The translations under genes and the position numbers were made by a program. Below the pieces are notes generated by a model. That model saw only the letters and a list, made by a program, of their open reading frames with translations. It was not told the origin of the DNA and did not search any database. From assembly GCA_963800325.1 (NCBI GenBank), contig CAWDAQ010000002.1:1-64000 (forward strand): a stretch of DNA of 64,000 nt, read 5' to 3'. Origin of the DNA: CAWDAQ01 sp963800325. GTDB taxonomy: Bacteria > Actinomycetota > Actinomycetes > Actinomycetales > Dermatophilaceae. Shown here in pieces: positions 34,852-47,561 of the stretch. Numbering within the stretch: the stretch's first letter is position 1; each line of letters opens with the position of its first letter.

Positions 34852-36075
34852 ATGCTGCGTTGGTTGACCGCCGGTGAGTCCCACGGCCCGGCCCTCGTCG
34901 CGACCCTCGAGGGCCTGCCCGCCGGCGTCCGGGTGACCACCGCCGACGTCCGGGCCGCGCTCGCCCGGCGCCGGCTCGGCTACGGCCGCGGGGCCCGGAT
35001 GTCGTTCGAGCAGGACGAGGTGAGCTTCCTCGGCGGCGTCCGCCACGGCTCGACCCTCGGCTCGCCGGTCGCGGTCATGGTCGGCAACACCGAGTGGCCC
35101 AAGTGGTCCGCCGTCATGGGCGCCGACCCGGTCGACCCCGGGGACCTCGCGACCTCCGACGACGTCGGCGCGCCGAAGGAGCTCGCCCGGAACCGCCCGC
35201 TCACCCGTCCCCGGCCGGGGCACGCCGACCTCGTCGGGATGCAGAAGTACGGGTTCGACGAGGCCCGCCCGGTCCTGGAGCGGGCCTCGGCGCGCGAGAC
35301 CGCGGCCCGGGTCGCCCTCGGCGCCGTCGTCGCGCGCTTCCTCGAGCAGGCGTACGGGATCCGGCTCGTCTCCCACACCGTCGCGATCGGGACCGCCGGT
35401 GTCGCCGACGACGCCCCGCTGCCGGGGCCGGACGACGTCGCCGCACTCGACGAGGACCCCGTGCGCACCCTCGACGCCGACGGGTCCGCCGCGATGGTCG
35501 CCGCGGTCGACGCCGCCCGGGGCGACGGCGACACGCTCGGCGGGGTCGTCGAGGTGCTCGCCTACGGGCTCCCCCCGGGGCTCGGCTCGCACGTCCACTG
35601 GGACCGCCGGCTCGACGCGCGCCTCGCCGCCGGACTCATGGGGATCCAGGCGATCAAGGGCGTCGAGGTCGGCGACGGGTTCCGGACCGCGGCCCGCCGC
35701 GGGTCGGCCGCCCACGACGAGATGGAGCGGGCCGAGAACGGGACGATCCGGCGCCGCACCGGCAGGGCCGGCGGTACCGAGGGCGGCATGTCGACCGGGG
35801 AGGTGCTCCGCGTGCGGGCCGCCATGAAGCCGATCAGCACGGTTCCGCGCTCCCTCGACACCGTCGACGTCACCGGCCCCGAGCCGGCCACGGCCATCCA
35901 CCAGCGCTCCGACGTCTGCGCGGTCCCGGCCGCCGGGGTCGTCGCCGAGGCCATGGTCGCCCTCGTCCTCGCGGAGGCCTGCCTGGAGAAGTTCGGCGGG
36001 GACTCGGTCGCCGAGACCTCCCGCAACCACGACGGCTACCTCGCCGCGGTGCCCGAGGGGATGCGCTCGTGGTGA
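34852..36075 (+). CDS. aroC: chorismate synthase
   Basis: 407 aa. It converts EPSP to chorismate using reduced FMN. Family blocks: RWLTAGESHGPALVATLEGLPAG, RRRLGYGRGARM, FLGGVRHGSTLGSP, RPGHADLVGMQKY and the R-AGGTEGGMSTGE region. Full length. It is coupled to aroK by a GTGA overlap. Confidence 0.97.
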   Translation: MLRWLTAGESHGPALVATLEGLPAGVRVTTADVRAALARRRLGYGRGARMSFEQDEVSFLGGVRHGSTLGSPVAVMVGNTEWPKWSAVMGADPVDPGDLATSDDVGAPKELARNRPLTRPRPGHADLVGMQKYGFDEARPVLERASARETAARVALGAVVARFLEQAYGIRLVSHTVAIGTAGVADDAPLPGPDDVAALDEDPVRTLDADGSAAMVAAVDAARGDGDTLGGVVEVLAYGLPPGLGSHVHWDRRLDARLAAGLMGIQAIKGVEVGDGFRTAARRGSAAHDEMERAENGTIRRRTGRAGGTEGGMSTGEVLRVRAAMKPISTVPRSLDTVDVTGPEPATAIHQRSDVCAVPAAGVVAEAMVALVLAEACLEKFGGDSVAETSRNHDGYLAAVPEGMRSW

Positions 36076-36674
36076 GCGCCACCGGCCCCGTGTGCGTGCT
36101 CATCGGCCCGCCCGGCTCGGGCAAGACCACCGTCGGCGCGCTCGTCGCCGAGCGCCTCGGCGTCGGTTTCCACGACACCGACGCCGCGGTCGAGACCGAC
36201 CAGGGCCGGACCATCTCCGACATCTTCATCGAGGACGGCGAGCCCCGCTTCCGAGACCTCGAGCGGACCGAGGTCCTCCGGGCCCTGCGCGCCGAGCGCG
36301 GGGTCGTCGCGGTCGGCGGCGGCGCCCCGATGGACCCCGAGGTGCAGGCAGCGCTCTCCGGGCAGACCGTCGTCCTGCTCGAGGTCGGCATCGCCGACGC
36401 CGCCCGGCGGGTCGGGTTCGCCCGCTCCCGCCCGCTGCTCGCGGTCAACCCCCGCGCCCGGTGGACCGCCATGCTCGCCGAGCGACGGCCGACGTACGAG
36501 GCGCTCGCCACCCACCGGGTCGACACCGCCGCCCGGGAGCCCGGGGACGTCGCCGACGGCGTCGTCGCGTCCCTGGGCCTCGCCGGCGGCCCCACCCGGC
36601 CCGCAGACCCCACCGGCCCCGCAGGCTCCACCGGCCCCGCAGGCTCCACCGGCCCCCTGGACGGGCCGGTGTGA
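36072..36674 (+). CDS. aroK: shikimate kinase
   Basis: 200 aa, longer than the ~170-176 aa usual. The P-loop is GPPGSGKTTVG; shikimate contacts are DTDAAVE and FRDLERTEVL; the lid is in RPLLAVNPRARW. The added C-terminus holds Gly-Pro-Ala-Gly-Ser-Thr repeats. GTG 36072 overlaps the aroC stop; GTG 36069 is one codon earlier. Overlaps aroB by GTGA. Confidence 0.95.
   Translation: MSATGPVCVLIGPPGSGKTTVGALVAERLGVGFHDTDAAVETDQGRTISDIFIEDGEPRFRDLERTEVLRALRAERGVVAVGGGAPMDPEVQAALSGQTVVLLEVGIADAARRVGFARSRPLLAVNPRARWTAMLAERRPTYEALATHRVDTAAREPGDVADGVVASLGLAGGPTRPADPTGPAGSTGPAGSTGPLDGPV
36613..36658 (+). repeat. 18-bp in-frame repeat at the 3' end of aroK, 2.5 copies
   Basis: CCGGCCCCGCAGGCTCCA occurs at 36613-36630 and 36631-36648, followed by a partial copy. 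It encodes a collagen-like Gly-x-y run (GPAGSTGPAGSTGP). Confidence 0.9.
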
Positions 36675-37780
36675 ACGTGCCGACGCGGGTCCCGGTCGGG
36701 GACGACTACGACGTCGTCATCGGCCGGGGCGTCCTGGACGAGCTCGGCCCGCTCGTCGGGGGGCGTGGCCGGCGCGTCCTGCTCGTCCACCCCGAGCGGC
36801 TCGGCGCCCTCGCCGACCGGGTGCGGGACGTCCTCACCACCCACGGGGCCGGGGTCGTCACCGCGGCCGTCCCGGACGCCGAGGAGGCCAAGACCGTCGA
36901 GGTCGCCGCCGGGCTCTGGGGCGTCCTCGGTCGGGCCGGGTTCACCCGCACCGACGCCGTCGTCGGCCTCGGCGGCGGCGCGACCACCGACCTCGCCGGG
37001 TTCGTCGCGGCGACGTGGCTGCGCGGGGTCCCCCTCGTCACGGTGCCGACGACCCTGCTCGGGATGGTCGACGCCGCGGTCGGCGGCAAGACCGGGATCA
37101 ACACCCAGGAGGGGAAGAACCTCGTCGGCGCGTTCCACCCCCCGGCCGGGGTGCTGTGCGACCTCGACACGCTCGCGACCCTGCCGCGCGCCGACCTCGT
37201 CGCCGGGCTCGCCGAGGTCGTCAAGTGCGGCTTCATCGCCGACCCCGGCATCCTCGAGCTCGTCGAGGCCGACCCCGACGGCGCCACCGACCCCCGGGGC
37301 GCGGTCGTGCCCGAGCTCGTCGAGCGGGCCGTCGCCGTCAAGGCCCGGGTCGTCGCCGCCGACCTGCGCGAGTCCTCCCTGCGGGAGGTCCTCAACTACG
37401 GCCACACCCTCGGGCACGCGATCGAGCAGGTCGAGGGCTACCGGGTCCGGCACGGGGAGGCGGTCGCGGTCGGGATGGTCTACGCCGCCGAGCTCGCGGT
37501 GCGCGCCGGCCGGCTCGAGCCCGCCGTCCTCGATCGGCACCGGACGCTGCTGCGTCGCGTCGGGCTGCCCACGACGTACCCGCCCGGCCACTGGCCCGCG
37601 CTGCTCACCGCGATGCGGCGGGACAAGAAGACCCGCGGGGCGACGCTGCGCTTCGTCGTCCTCGACGCCCTCGCCCAGCCCGGGCGCCTCGAGGGACCGG
37701 CCGAGGACCTCCTCGAGGCGGCCCACGACGCGGTGACCCGGGACTCCGCCGTCCCCGGGACGGCGCCGGCGCCGCGCTGA
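36671..37780 (+). CDS. aroB: 3-dehydroquinate synthase
   Basis: 369 aa. NAD-binding and substrate blocks: GLGGGATTDLAGFVAATWLR, PTTLLGMVDAAVGGKTGIN, then metal ligands Glu in ADLRESSLREVL, His in NYGHTLGHAIE and His in RHGEAVAVGM. It forms the first carbocycle of the shikimate pathway. GTG 36671 overlaps the aroK stop; GTG 36677 is also possible. With aroC and aroK it makes one tight cluster. Confidence 0.96.
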   Translation: MNVPTRVPVGDDYDVVIGRGVLDELGPLVGGRGRRVLLVHPERLGALADRVRDVLTTHGAGVVTAAVPDAEEAKTVEVAAGLWGVLGRAGFTRTDAVVGLGGGATTDLAGFVAATWLRGVPLVTVPTTLLGMVDAAVGGKTGINTQEGKNLVGAFHPPAGVLCDLDTLATLPRADLVAGLAEVVKCGFIADPGILELVEADPDGATDPRGAVVPELVERAVAVKARVVAADLRESSLREVLNYGHTLGHAIEQVEGYRVRHGEAVAVGMVYAAELAVRAGRLEPAVLDRHRTLLRRVGLPTTYPPGHWPALLTAMRRDKKTRGATLRFVVLDALAQPGRLEGPAEDLLEAAHDAVTRDSAVPGTAPAPR

Positions 37781-38012
37781 GCGCCTCGGGACCGTCCCGG
37801 GCGGCACGGCCGAGCACCGCCACCCGCCGCCACGGGCCGCGCGAGTCCCGCCCACGCTGACACGGGCGGGTCCCGCCCCCGCTCGCGGGCGAGTCCCGCC
37901 CACCCCGCCCGGCCGGGTAGGATCGCCCCGGTTCCGCCCTCCCGGCGCGTGCCCGCGCCTGCGCGCGGCCCCGGCAGGGCCCACTCCCGAGACGAGAAAG
38001 CGACCCCCACCT
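37781..38012 (+). other. aroB-efp gap with GC-rich direct and inverted repeats
   Basis: 232 bases. GAGTCCCGCCCAC is repeated at about 37844 and 37891, and GGCGGGTCCCGCC near 37865 is a tight inverted repeat. These probably serve as an aroB terminator. The efp promoter candidate follows at 37918. No gene seen. Confidence 0.5.
37918..37923 (+). promoter_or_regulatory. probable -10 for efp-nusB
   Basis: TAGGAT; the expected transcript start near 37930 gives an 80-base leader to GTG 38013. No clear -35. Confidence 0.45.
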
Positions 38013-38573
38013 GTGGCATCGACCAACGATCTGAAGAACGGCATGGTCCTGCGGATCGACGGCCAGCTCTGGAGCGTCGTCGAGTTCCAGCACGTCAAGC
38101 CCGGCAAGGGCCCCGCGTTCGTGCGGACCAAGCTGAAGTCGGTGACGACCGGCAAGGTCGTCGACCGCACCTTCAACGCCGGCACCAAGGTCGACACCGC
38201 GACCGTCGACCGGCGCGCGATGCAGTACCTCTACAACGACGGCACCGACTTCATCTTCATGGACCCGGACACCTTCGACCAGGTCCACGTCCGCTCCGAC
38301 GTCGTCGGCGACGCCTCCCGGTTCCTGCTGGAGAACAACGAGGCGACCGTCGCCCGTCACGAGGGCGACGTGCTCTACGTCGAGCTGCCGCCGTCGGTCG
38401 TGCTCGAGATCACCTACACCGAGCCGGGCCTCCAGGGCGACCGGTCCACCGGCGGCACCAAGCCCGCGACCGTCGAGACCGGCGCCCAGATCCAGGTGCC
38501 GCTGTTCGTCGAGCAGGGCACGAAGGTCAAGGTCGACACCCGCGACGGGTCCTACCTCGGCCGCGTGAGCTGA
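38013..38573 (+). CDS. efp: translation elongation factor P
   Basis: 186 aa, three beta-barrel domains. The loop that enters the peptidyl-transferase centre is VKPGKGPAF, with Lys32 at the tip flanked by prolines, as in actinobacterial EF-P where the lysine appears unmodified. It relieves stalling at polyproline, relevant here because many proteins in this window carry Pro/Ala-rich extensions. GTG 38013 is weakly preceded by GAGAAAG. nusB follows after 11 bases. Confidence 0.97.
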   Translation: MASTNDLKNGMVLRIDGQLWSVVEFQHVKPGKGPAFVRTKLKSVTTGKVVDRTFNAGTKVDTATVDRRAMQYLYNDGTDFIFMDPDTFDQVHVRSDVVGDASRFLLENNEATVARHEGDVLYVELPPSVVLEITYTEPGLQGDRSTGGTKPATVETGAQIQVPLFVEQGTKVKVDTRDGSYLGRVS

Positions 38574-38584
38574 GCGGGGCGGGA

Positions 38585-39004
38585 GTGGCAGCCAGGACCA
38601 AGGCCCGCAAGCGGGCCGTCGACCTGCTCTACGAGGCGGAGCAGCGCGGCGTCAACGTCGCGGACCTGCTCGCCGAGCGGGTCGCGGCGCCGGTGACCGA
38701 GGCCCCGCTCAACCCGTACACCGGTGAGCTCGTCGAGGGCGTCGTCGCGCACTGGGCCGACATCAACGAGCTGCTCTCCACCTACAGCCAGGGGTGGCCG
38801 CTGGAGCGGATGCCCGACGTCGACCGGGCCATCCTGCGGGTCGGCACCTTCGAGGTGCTCTGGGCCGACGACGTCCCCGACGGGGTCGCGATCTCCGAGG
38901 CCGTCGAGCTCGCGACGTCGCTGAGCACCGACGAGTCGCCCCGGTTCGTCAACGGGCTGCTCGCCCGGCTCGTCGAGGTCAGGCCGACGCTCACGCTCGG
39001 CTGA
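38585..39004 (+). CDS. nusB: transcription antitermination factor NusB
   Basis: 139 aa, all-helical. RTKARKRAVDLLYEAEQRG is the RNA-binding N-terminal helix; FEVLWADDVPDGVAISEAVELA and FVNGLLARL are family blocks. It acts in rRNA antitermination with NusE. The efp-nusB order is common in actinobacteria. GTG 38585 is chosen; GGGGCGGGA precedes it. Confidence 0.95.
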   Translation: MAARTKARKRAVDLLYEAEQRGVNVADLLAERVAAPVTEAPLNPYTGELVEGVVAHWADINELLSTYSQGWPLERMPDVDRAILRVGTFEVLWADDVPDGVAISEAVELATSLSTDESPRFVNGLLARLVEVRPTLTLG

Positions 39005-39120
39005 CACCCCGTCGCGTGCGTCCGCGGGGATGGTCGCTCCGGCGCCGACCCTGCGGACGCAGGCCGCGCGCCCGGGGGAGGGTCCGGCGGGGCGGTCGCG
39101 AGCCGCTGGGGCCGAGCGGG

Positions 39121-39126
39121 TATGGT
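39121..39126 (+). promoter_or_regulatory. probable -10 of the pyr operon
   Basis: TATGGT, with a transcript start expected near 39133, just before the PyrR hairpin. -35 not evident. Confidence 0.5.
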
Positions 39127-39139
39127 GAACCCGACCGAC

Positions 39140-39177
39140 GTCCTTTAACGACCTGTCCCGTGAGGCAGGGAAGGAGG
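39140..39177 (+). promoter_or_regulatory. PyrR-binding hairpin overlapping the pyrR ribosome site
   Basis: The loop TGTCCCGTGAGGCAG matches the PyrR anti-antiterminator/binding-loop consensus. The upper stem is CCTG/CAGG (39152-39155 with 39166-39169) and the lower stem TCCTT/AAGGA (39141-39145 with 39171-39175). AAGGAGG (39171-39177) is the ribosome site of pyrR, so folding hides it. In Mycobacterium smegmatis PyrR represses translation through such a leader; the same is inferred here. UMP should promote PyrR binding. Confidence 0.8.
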
Positions 39178-39187
39178 TCCGAGCCGC

Positions 39188-39781
39188 ATGCCCGGTCCCA
39201 CCCACCCGGCGTCCCCGACGACGACGCCCCCCGGTCCGGCCGTCCCCTCGCGAGAGGTGATGACGGCCGCCGACATCTCCCGGGTCCTGCGCCGCATCGC
39301 GCACGAGATCCTCGAGCACAACAAGGGGCCCGACGGGCTCGTCCTGCTCGGCATCCCCACCCGCGGGGTCGAGCTCGCCCACCGGCTCGCCGCCCTCGTC
39401 GCCGAGGTCGAGGGGAGCGAGGTCCCCGTCGGCGCGCTCGACGTGACGATGTACCGCGACGACCTGCGTACCCAGCCCACCCGCGCGCCGAGCGAGACCC
39501 AGATCCCCGCCGGCGGCGTCGAGGGCCGGGTCGTCGTCGTCGTCGACGACGTGCTCTACTCCGGCCGGACCGTCCGGGCCGCGCTCGACGCGGTCGCCGA
39601 CTACGGCCGGCCGCGCGCGGTCCGGCTCGCCGTCCTCGTCGACCGGGGCCACCGCGAGCTGCCGATCCGGGCCGACCACGTCGGGAAGAACCTGCCCACC
39701 GCGACGAGCGAGCGGGTCATGGTCCGGCTCGAGGAGACCGACGGCCACGACTCGGTCCGGATCAGCGAGGGGGCCGCGTGA
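39188..39781 (+). CDS. pyrR: bifunctional pyr operon regulator PyrR / uracil phosphoribosyltransferase
   Basis: 197 aa. The PRPP-binding loop is VVVVDDVLYSGRTVRAAL; also LLGIPTRGVELAHRL and VDRGHRELPIRADHVGKNLPT. It senses UMP, binds the leader at 39140-39177 and has uracil phosphoribosyltransferase activity. About 20 Pro/Thr-rich residues precede the core. First gene of an eight-gene operon in which nearly all junctions overlap. Confidence 0.96.
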   Translation: MPGPTHPASPTTTPPGPAVPSREVMTAADISRVLRRIAHEILEHNKGPDGLVLLGIPTRGVELAHRLAALVAEVEGSEVPVGALDVTMYRDDLRTQPTRAPSETQIPAGGVEGRVVVVVDDVLYSGRTVRAALDAVADYGRPRAVRLAVLVDRGHRELPIRADHVGKNLPTATSERVMVRLEETDGHDSVRISEGAA

Positions 39782-40776
39782 CCGCCGCCGTGAAGGAGCG
39801 GACCACCGTGCGGACCTGGCCGCGCCACCTGCTCTCGGTCGCCGACCTCGGGGCCGAGCGGGTCCGCGAGGTCCTCCACACCGCCGCCGAGATGCACGAG
39901 GTGCAGCACCGCTCGGTCAAGAAGCTGCCGACGCTGCGGGGCCGCACCGTCGTCAACCTGTTCTTCGAGGACTCCACCCGCACCCGCAGCTCGTTCGAGA
40001 TCGCCGGGAAGTGGCTGTCCGCGGACGTCATCAACATCTCCGCGAAGGGGTCCTCGGCCTCCAAGGGCGAGTCGCTGCGCGACACCGTCCGCACCGTCGC
40101 CGCGATGGGCGTCGACGCCCTCGTCGTCCGGCACGGCGCGAGCGGGGCCGCCCACCAGGTGAGCCAGTGGGTCGACGCCCAGGTCGTCAACGCCGGCGAC
40201 GGCACCCACGAGCACCCGACCCAGGCCCTGCTCGACGCGTACACGATGCAGCGCCGCCTCGGGGACCTCGCCGGGCGGCACGTCGCGGTCGTCGGGGACC
40301 TCACCCACTCCCGGGTCGTCCGGTCCAACCTCATCTGCCTCGCCCTGCTCGGCGCCCGGGTCACCCTCGTCGCGCCGCCGACGCTCATGCCCGCCGGCAT
40401 CGGCGACTGGGCCGACCGGGACGGGTTCGCCCTCTCCCACGACCTCGACGCCGTCCTCGCCGGCGACGTCGCCGGCCCGGTCGACGCCGCGATGATGCTC
40501 CGGGTCCAGCGGGAGCGGATGTCGGGCGGCTACTTCCCGACGCCGCGGGAGTACACCGTCGGCTACGGCCTCACCCGCGAGCGGCTCGCCGCCCTCACCG
40601 CGGCCAACCCGGAGGCGGTCATCGCCCACCCGGGGCCGATGAACCGCGGGCTCGAGATCGCCGCGGACGCCGCCGACGCCGCGTCCTCGCTCGTGCTCGA
40701 CCAGGTCTCGGCCGGGGTGGCGGTCCGGATGGCCGTGCTCTACCACCTCCTCGCCTCGGGGGAGGGAGCCGCGTGA
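39778..40776 (+). CDS. pyrB: aspartate carbamoyltransferase catalytic subunit
   Basis: 332 aa. Carbamoyl-phosphate loop FFEDSTRTRSSFE, then KGSSASKGESL and HPTQALLDAYTM; the aspartate-domain block is MMLRVQRERM. Makes carbamoyl-aspartate. No pyrI regulatory subunit nearby, as usual for actinobacteria; it may associate with PyrC. GTGA overlaps both sides. Confidence 0.96.
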   Translation: MTAAVKERTTVRTWPRHLLSVADLGAERVREVLHTAAEMHEVQHRSVKKLPTLRGRTVVNLFFEDSTRTRSSFEIAGKWLSADVINISAKGSSASKGESLRDTVRTVAAMGVDALVVRHGASGAAHQVSQWVDAQVVNAGDGTHEHPTQALLDAYTMQRRLGDLAGRHVAVVGDLTHSRVVRSNLICLALLGARVTLVAPPTLMPAGIGDWADRDGFALSHDLDAVLAGDVAGPVDAAMMLRVQRERMSGGYFPTPREYTVGYGLTRERLAALTAANPEAVIAHPGPMNRGLEIAADAADAASSLVLDQVSAGVAVRMAVLYHLLASGEGAA

Positions 40777-42065
40777 GCGCCCTCCTCCTCACCGGCGCCC
40801 GGGTCCTCGGCGGCGACGCCGCGGACGTGCTCGTCGTCGACGGCCGGGTCGCCGAGGTCGGTGCCCCCGACGCCCCCGCGGACGCGGCCGTCCTCGACGC
40901 CGACGGCCTCGTCCTCCTGCCCGGGCTCGTCGACCTCCACACCCACCTGCGCGAGCCCGGCCGGGAGGACGCCGAGACGGTCCGCACCGGCGCCGAGGCC
41001 GCGGCGGCCGGCGGCTACACCGCCGTCCTCGCGATGGCGAACACGACCCCGGTCACCGACACCGGGGAGGCCGCCGAGCACGTCCTCGACCTCGGCCGGG
41101 CCACCGGTCTCGTCGACGTCCAGCCGGTCGGGGCGGTGACCAAGGGCCTCGCCGGCGCCGAGCTCGCCGAGCTCGGTCTCATGCACCGCTCCCGGGCCCG
41201 GGTCAGCGTGTTCTCCGACGACGGGCGCTGCGTCGGCGACGCCCGGGTCATGCGCCGGGCGCTGGAGTACGTCCGGGCCTTCGGAGGCGTCGTCTCGCAG
41301 CACTCCCAGGACCCCGATCTCGCCGGGCCCGACGCGTGCTGCCACGAGGGCGAGCTGTCCGGGCGGCTCGGGCTGCCCGGCTGGCCCGGGGTCGCCGAGT
41401 CCGCCGTCATCGCCCGGGACGCGATGCTCGCCGAGCACACCGGCTCCCGGGTCCACGTCGCGCACGTCACCACCGCCGAGGGCGTCGACGTCGTCCGCTG
41501 GGCCAAGGCCAGGGGGGTCGCGATGACCGCCGAGGTCACCCCGCACCACCTCGCCCTGACGACCGACCTGCTCGCCGGGTACGACCCGGTGTACAAGGTC
41601 AACCCGCCGCTGCGCCCGAGCGAGGACGTCGAGGCCCTCCGGGACGCGCTCGCCGACGGGACCATCGACGCGGTCGCCACCGACCACGCCCCGCACGCCC
41701 GGCACGACAAGGAGCACGCCTTCGTCGACGCCGCGTTCGGCATGACCGGCCTCGAGACCGCGCTGGCGGTCCTGGTCGACGTCATGGTCGCCCCCGGACG
41801 CATGTCCTGGGCCGACCTCGCCCGCGTCATGTCGACCACACCGGCCCGGATCGCGGGCCTCGCCGGCCACGGCCGGCCGGTCGCCACCGGCGAGCCCGCC
41901 AACCTCGTCCTGCTCGACCCCGACGGCGAGGTCACCGTCGACGCCGCCGCGTCGCGCTCCCTCGGCCGGAACACCCCGTGGCACGGCCGCACCCTCCGCG
42001 GCCGGGTCCACACCACCCTCCTCCGTGGCACCCCCACCTCCCAGAACGGAACGCCCCTGCTGTGA
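40773..42065 (+). CDS. pyrC: dihydroorotase
   Basis: 430 aa, class I amidohydrolase. Metal ligands: DLHTHLREPG (HxH), then QHSQD, HVAHVTT and DHAPH. It closes carbamoyl-aspartate to dihydroorotate. GTG overlaps the pyrB stop. The small membrane protein that follows pyrC in M. tuberculosis (Rv1382) is absent; carA follows directly by overlap. Confidence 0.96.
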   Translation: MSALLLTGARVLGGDAADVLVVDGRVAEVGAPDAPADAAVLDADGLVLLPGLVDLHTHLREPGREDAETVRTGAEAAAAGGYTAVLAMANTTPVTDTGEAAEHVLDLGRATGLVDVQPVGAVTKGLAGAELAELGLMHRSRARVSVFSDDGRCVGDARVMRRALEYVRAFGGVVSQHSQDPDLAGPDACCHEGELSGRLGLPGWPGVAESAVIARDAMLAEHTGSRVHVAHVTTAEGVDVVRWAKARGVAMTAEVTPHHLALTTDLLAGYDPVYKVNPPLRPSEDVEALRDALADGTIDAVATDHAPHARHDKEHAFVDAAFGMTGLETALAVLVDVMVAPGRMSWADLARVMSTTPARIAGLAGHGRPVATGEPANLVLLDPDGEVTVDAAASRSLGRNTPWHGRTLRGRVHTTLLRGTPTSQNGTPLL

Positions 42066-43329
42066 CCGCGACGACACCTGCACCCGCTCCCACCGCGCCG
42101 ACCGGTGAGGGACGCGCCCCCGCCGTCCTCGTCCTCGAGGACGGGCGCACGTTCGCCGGCGAGTCCTTCGGCGCGCCCGGCACGACCGTCGGCGAGGCGG
42201 TCTTCTCCACCGGCATGACCGGCTACCAGGAGACCCTGACCGACCCGTCCTACCGGCGCCAGGTCGTCGTCATGACCGCGCCGCACGTCGGCAACACCGG
42301 CTGGAACGACGAGGACGACGAGTCCCGGCGGATCTGGGTGGCCGGGTACGTCGTCCGCGACCCCGCGCCGCGCCCGTCGAGCTGGCGCAGCCGCCGCGCG
42401 CTCGAGGACGAGCTGCGCGCCCAGGGGATCGTCGGGATCTGCGGCGTCGACACCCGGGCCCTGACCCGCCACCTGCGCGAGCGGGGGGCCATGCGCGTCG
42501 GGATCTTCTCCGGGGAGGCCGCCGGGGCCACCCCGCAGGCCCTGACCGCCGCGGTGCGGGAGGCACCGGCGATGGCCGGGTCCGCGCTCGCCGCCGAGGT
42601 GACGACGAGCGAGCCGTACGTCGTCCCCGCCGTCGGCGAGCGCCGGCTCACGGTCGCCGCGCTCGACCTCGGCATCAAGGCGATGACCCCGCGGATGCTC
42701 GCCGAGCGCGGCGTCGAGGTCCACGTCCTGCCCGCGACCGCCACGGCCCGGGACGTCCTCGCCTCCCACCCGGACGGGGTCTTCTACTCCAACGGCCCGG
42801 GGGACCCCGCCACCGCCGAGCACGAGGTGACCGTGCTGCGGGAGGTGCTCGCCCGCCGGGTGCCGTTCTTCGGGATCTGCTTCGGCAACCAGCTCCTCGG
42901 CCGGGCGCTCGGGTTCGGAACGTACAAGCTCGCCTACGGCCACCGCGGGATCAACCAGCCGGTCCTCGACCGACGCACCGGCACCGTCGAGGTCACCGCC
43001 CACAACCACGGGTTCGCCGTCGACGCCCCGACCGACGCCGAGGTGACCGCGCCCGCCGACGACGCCGCCGACGGGGAGGGGGGCACGCGCTACGGCCGGG
43101 TGCGGGTGTCCCACGTCTGCCTCAACGACGACGTCGTCGAGGGCCTGGAGTGCCTCGACGTGCCCGCGTTCTCCGTCCAGTACCACCCGGAGGCCGCCGC
43201 CGGACCGCACGACGCCGCCTACCTGTTCGACCGGTTCGTCGAGCTCATGGCGCGCGAGCGCGAGGGCCGCGCCGACCGAGAAGGACCCGCCGACCGAGAA
43301 GGACCCGCCGACCAGGAGGGTGGCCGCTG

Positions 43330-43330
<1 letters not shown>
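42062..43330 (+). CDS. carA: carbamoyl-phosphate synthase small (glutaminase) subunit
   Basis: 422 aa. The N-terminal domain has FSTGMTGYQETLTDPSY; the amidotransferase has nucleophile Cys in FFGICFGNQLLGRALG and the His-Glu pair in YHPEAAAGP. FGN replaces the common LGH/LGN after the cysteine, a mild variant. It supplies ammonia to CarB. The last ~20 residues come from an 18-bp repeat that also carries the carB ribosome site. Confidence 0.96.
43271..43324 (+). repeat. 18-bp repeat carrying tandem Shine-Dalgarno-like cores
   Basis: GCCGACCGAGAAGGACCC occurs twice (43271-43288, 43289-43306) and a third diverged unit (43307-43324) contains AGGAGG at 43314-43319. All units end carA in frame (PADREG type) and each holds an AAGGA or AGGAGG core upstream of carB ATG 43330. 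Confidence 0.9.
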
Positions 43331-46631
<3,301 letters not shown>

Positions 46632-46635
<4 letters not shown>

Positions 46636-47561
46636 GCACCGTCGTCGCCGCGCGCCCGGACGCGGGCGTCGTCCAGGTTCTCGCCGAGGTCGTCGCGAAC
46701 CGGCCCGCGGGGGACTACCGCCACCTCGTCCTCACGGTTCCCGGCGCCGCCGCGCTCGCCCGTCCCGGGCAGTTCGTCGCCCTCGCCGTCGGCGGGCCGA
46801 CCTCATCGACGCTGCTGCGGCGCTCGTTCTCCATCCACGCCGCCACCCCCGGCGGGGCCCGGAGCGACGCCGGGGAGGTCAGCGACACCGTCGAGGTCGT
46901 CGTCGCCGCCCACGGCGCCGGGACCCGCTGGATCACCGCCCTCCGACCCGGGGAGGAGGTCGACGTCGTCGGACCCCTCGGCCGGCCGTTCCCGTTGCCG
47001 ACCGAGCCGGTGCCCGCCGTCCTCGTCGGCGGGGGCTACGGCAGTGCCCCCCTGGGGTGGCTCGCGTCCGCGCTCGCCGGGCGCGGCTGCCCGGTCGAGG
47101 TCGTCCTCGGGGCCGCGACCGCCGACCGGCTCTTCGGGGTCGACGGGATCGCCGAGCTCGCACCGGTGACGGTGACGACCGAGGACGGCACCGCCGGGGT
47201 GCCCGGCCGGGTCACCGACGTCCTGCCCGACGTCGTCGCCCGTACCGGCGCGCTCGCCGTGTACGCCTGCGGCCCGATGGGGATGCTCGAGGCGGTCACC
47301 GCGGTCGCCGCCGACCACGGCGCCGCCGCGCAGGTCGCCGTCGAGGAGTCCATGGCGTGCGGCATCGGGATCTGCATGACCTGCGTGCTGCCCGTCCGCG
47401 GCCGGGACGGCGGCACCCGGATGCTGCGCTCCTGCGTCGACGGCCCGGTGTTCCGCGGCGACCGGGTCCGCTGGGACGCCTTCGAGCGCGGCTACGGGCG
47501 CGTCCCCGAGGACGCCGTCGGCGCGCCGCTGACCTCCGGTCGCCCCGGGGAGGTGGGCTGA
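46632..47561 (+). CDS. pyrK: dihydroorotate dehydrogenase electron-transfer subunit
   Basis: 309 aa. FAD-binding barrel with RRSFSIH (the RxYS-like FAD motif), NAD-binding part with VGGGYGSAPLGWLA and YACGPMGML, then a C-terminal [2Fe-2S] site with Cys243, Cys248, Cys251 and Cys268. It passes electrons from PyrD to NAD. Pairs with the class 1B PyrD encoded next; GTGA overlap with carB. Confidence 0.93.
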
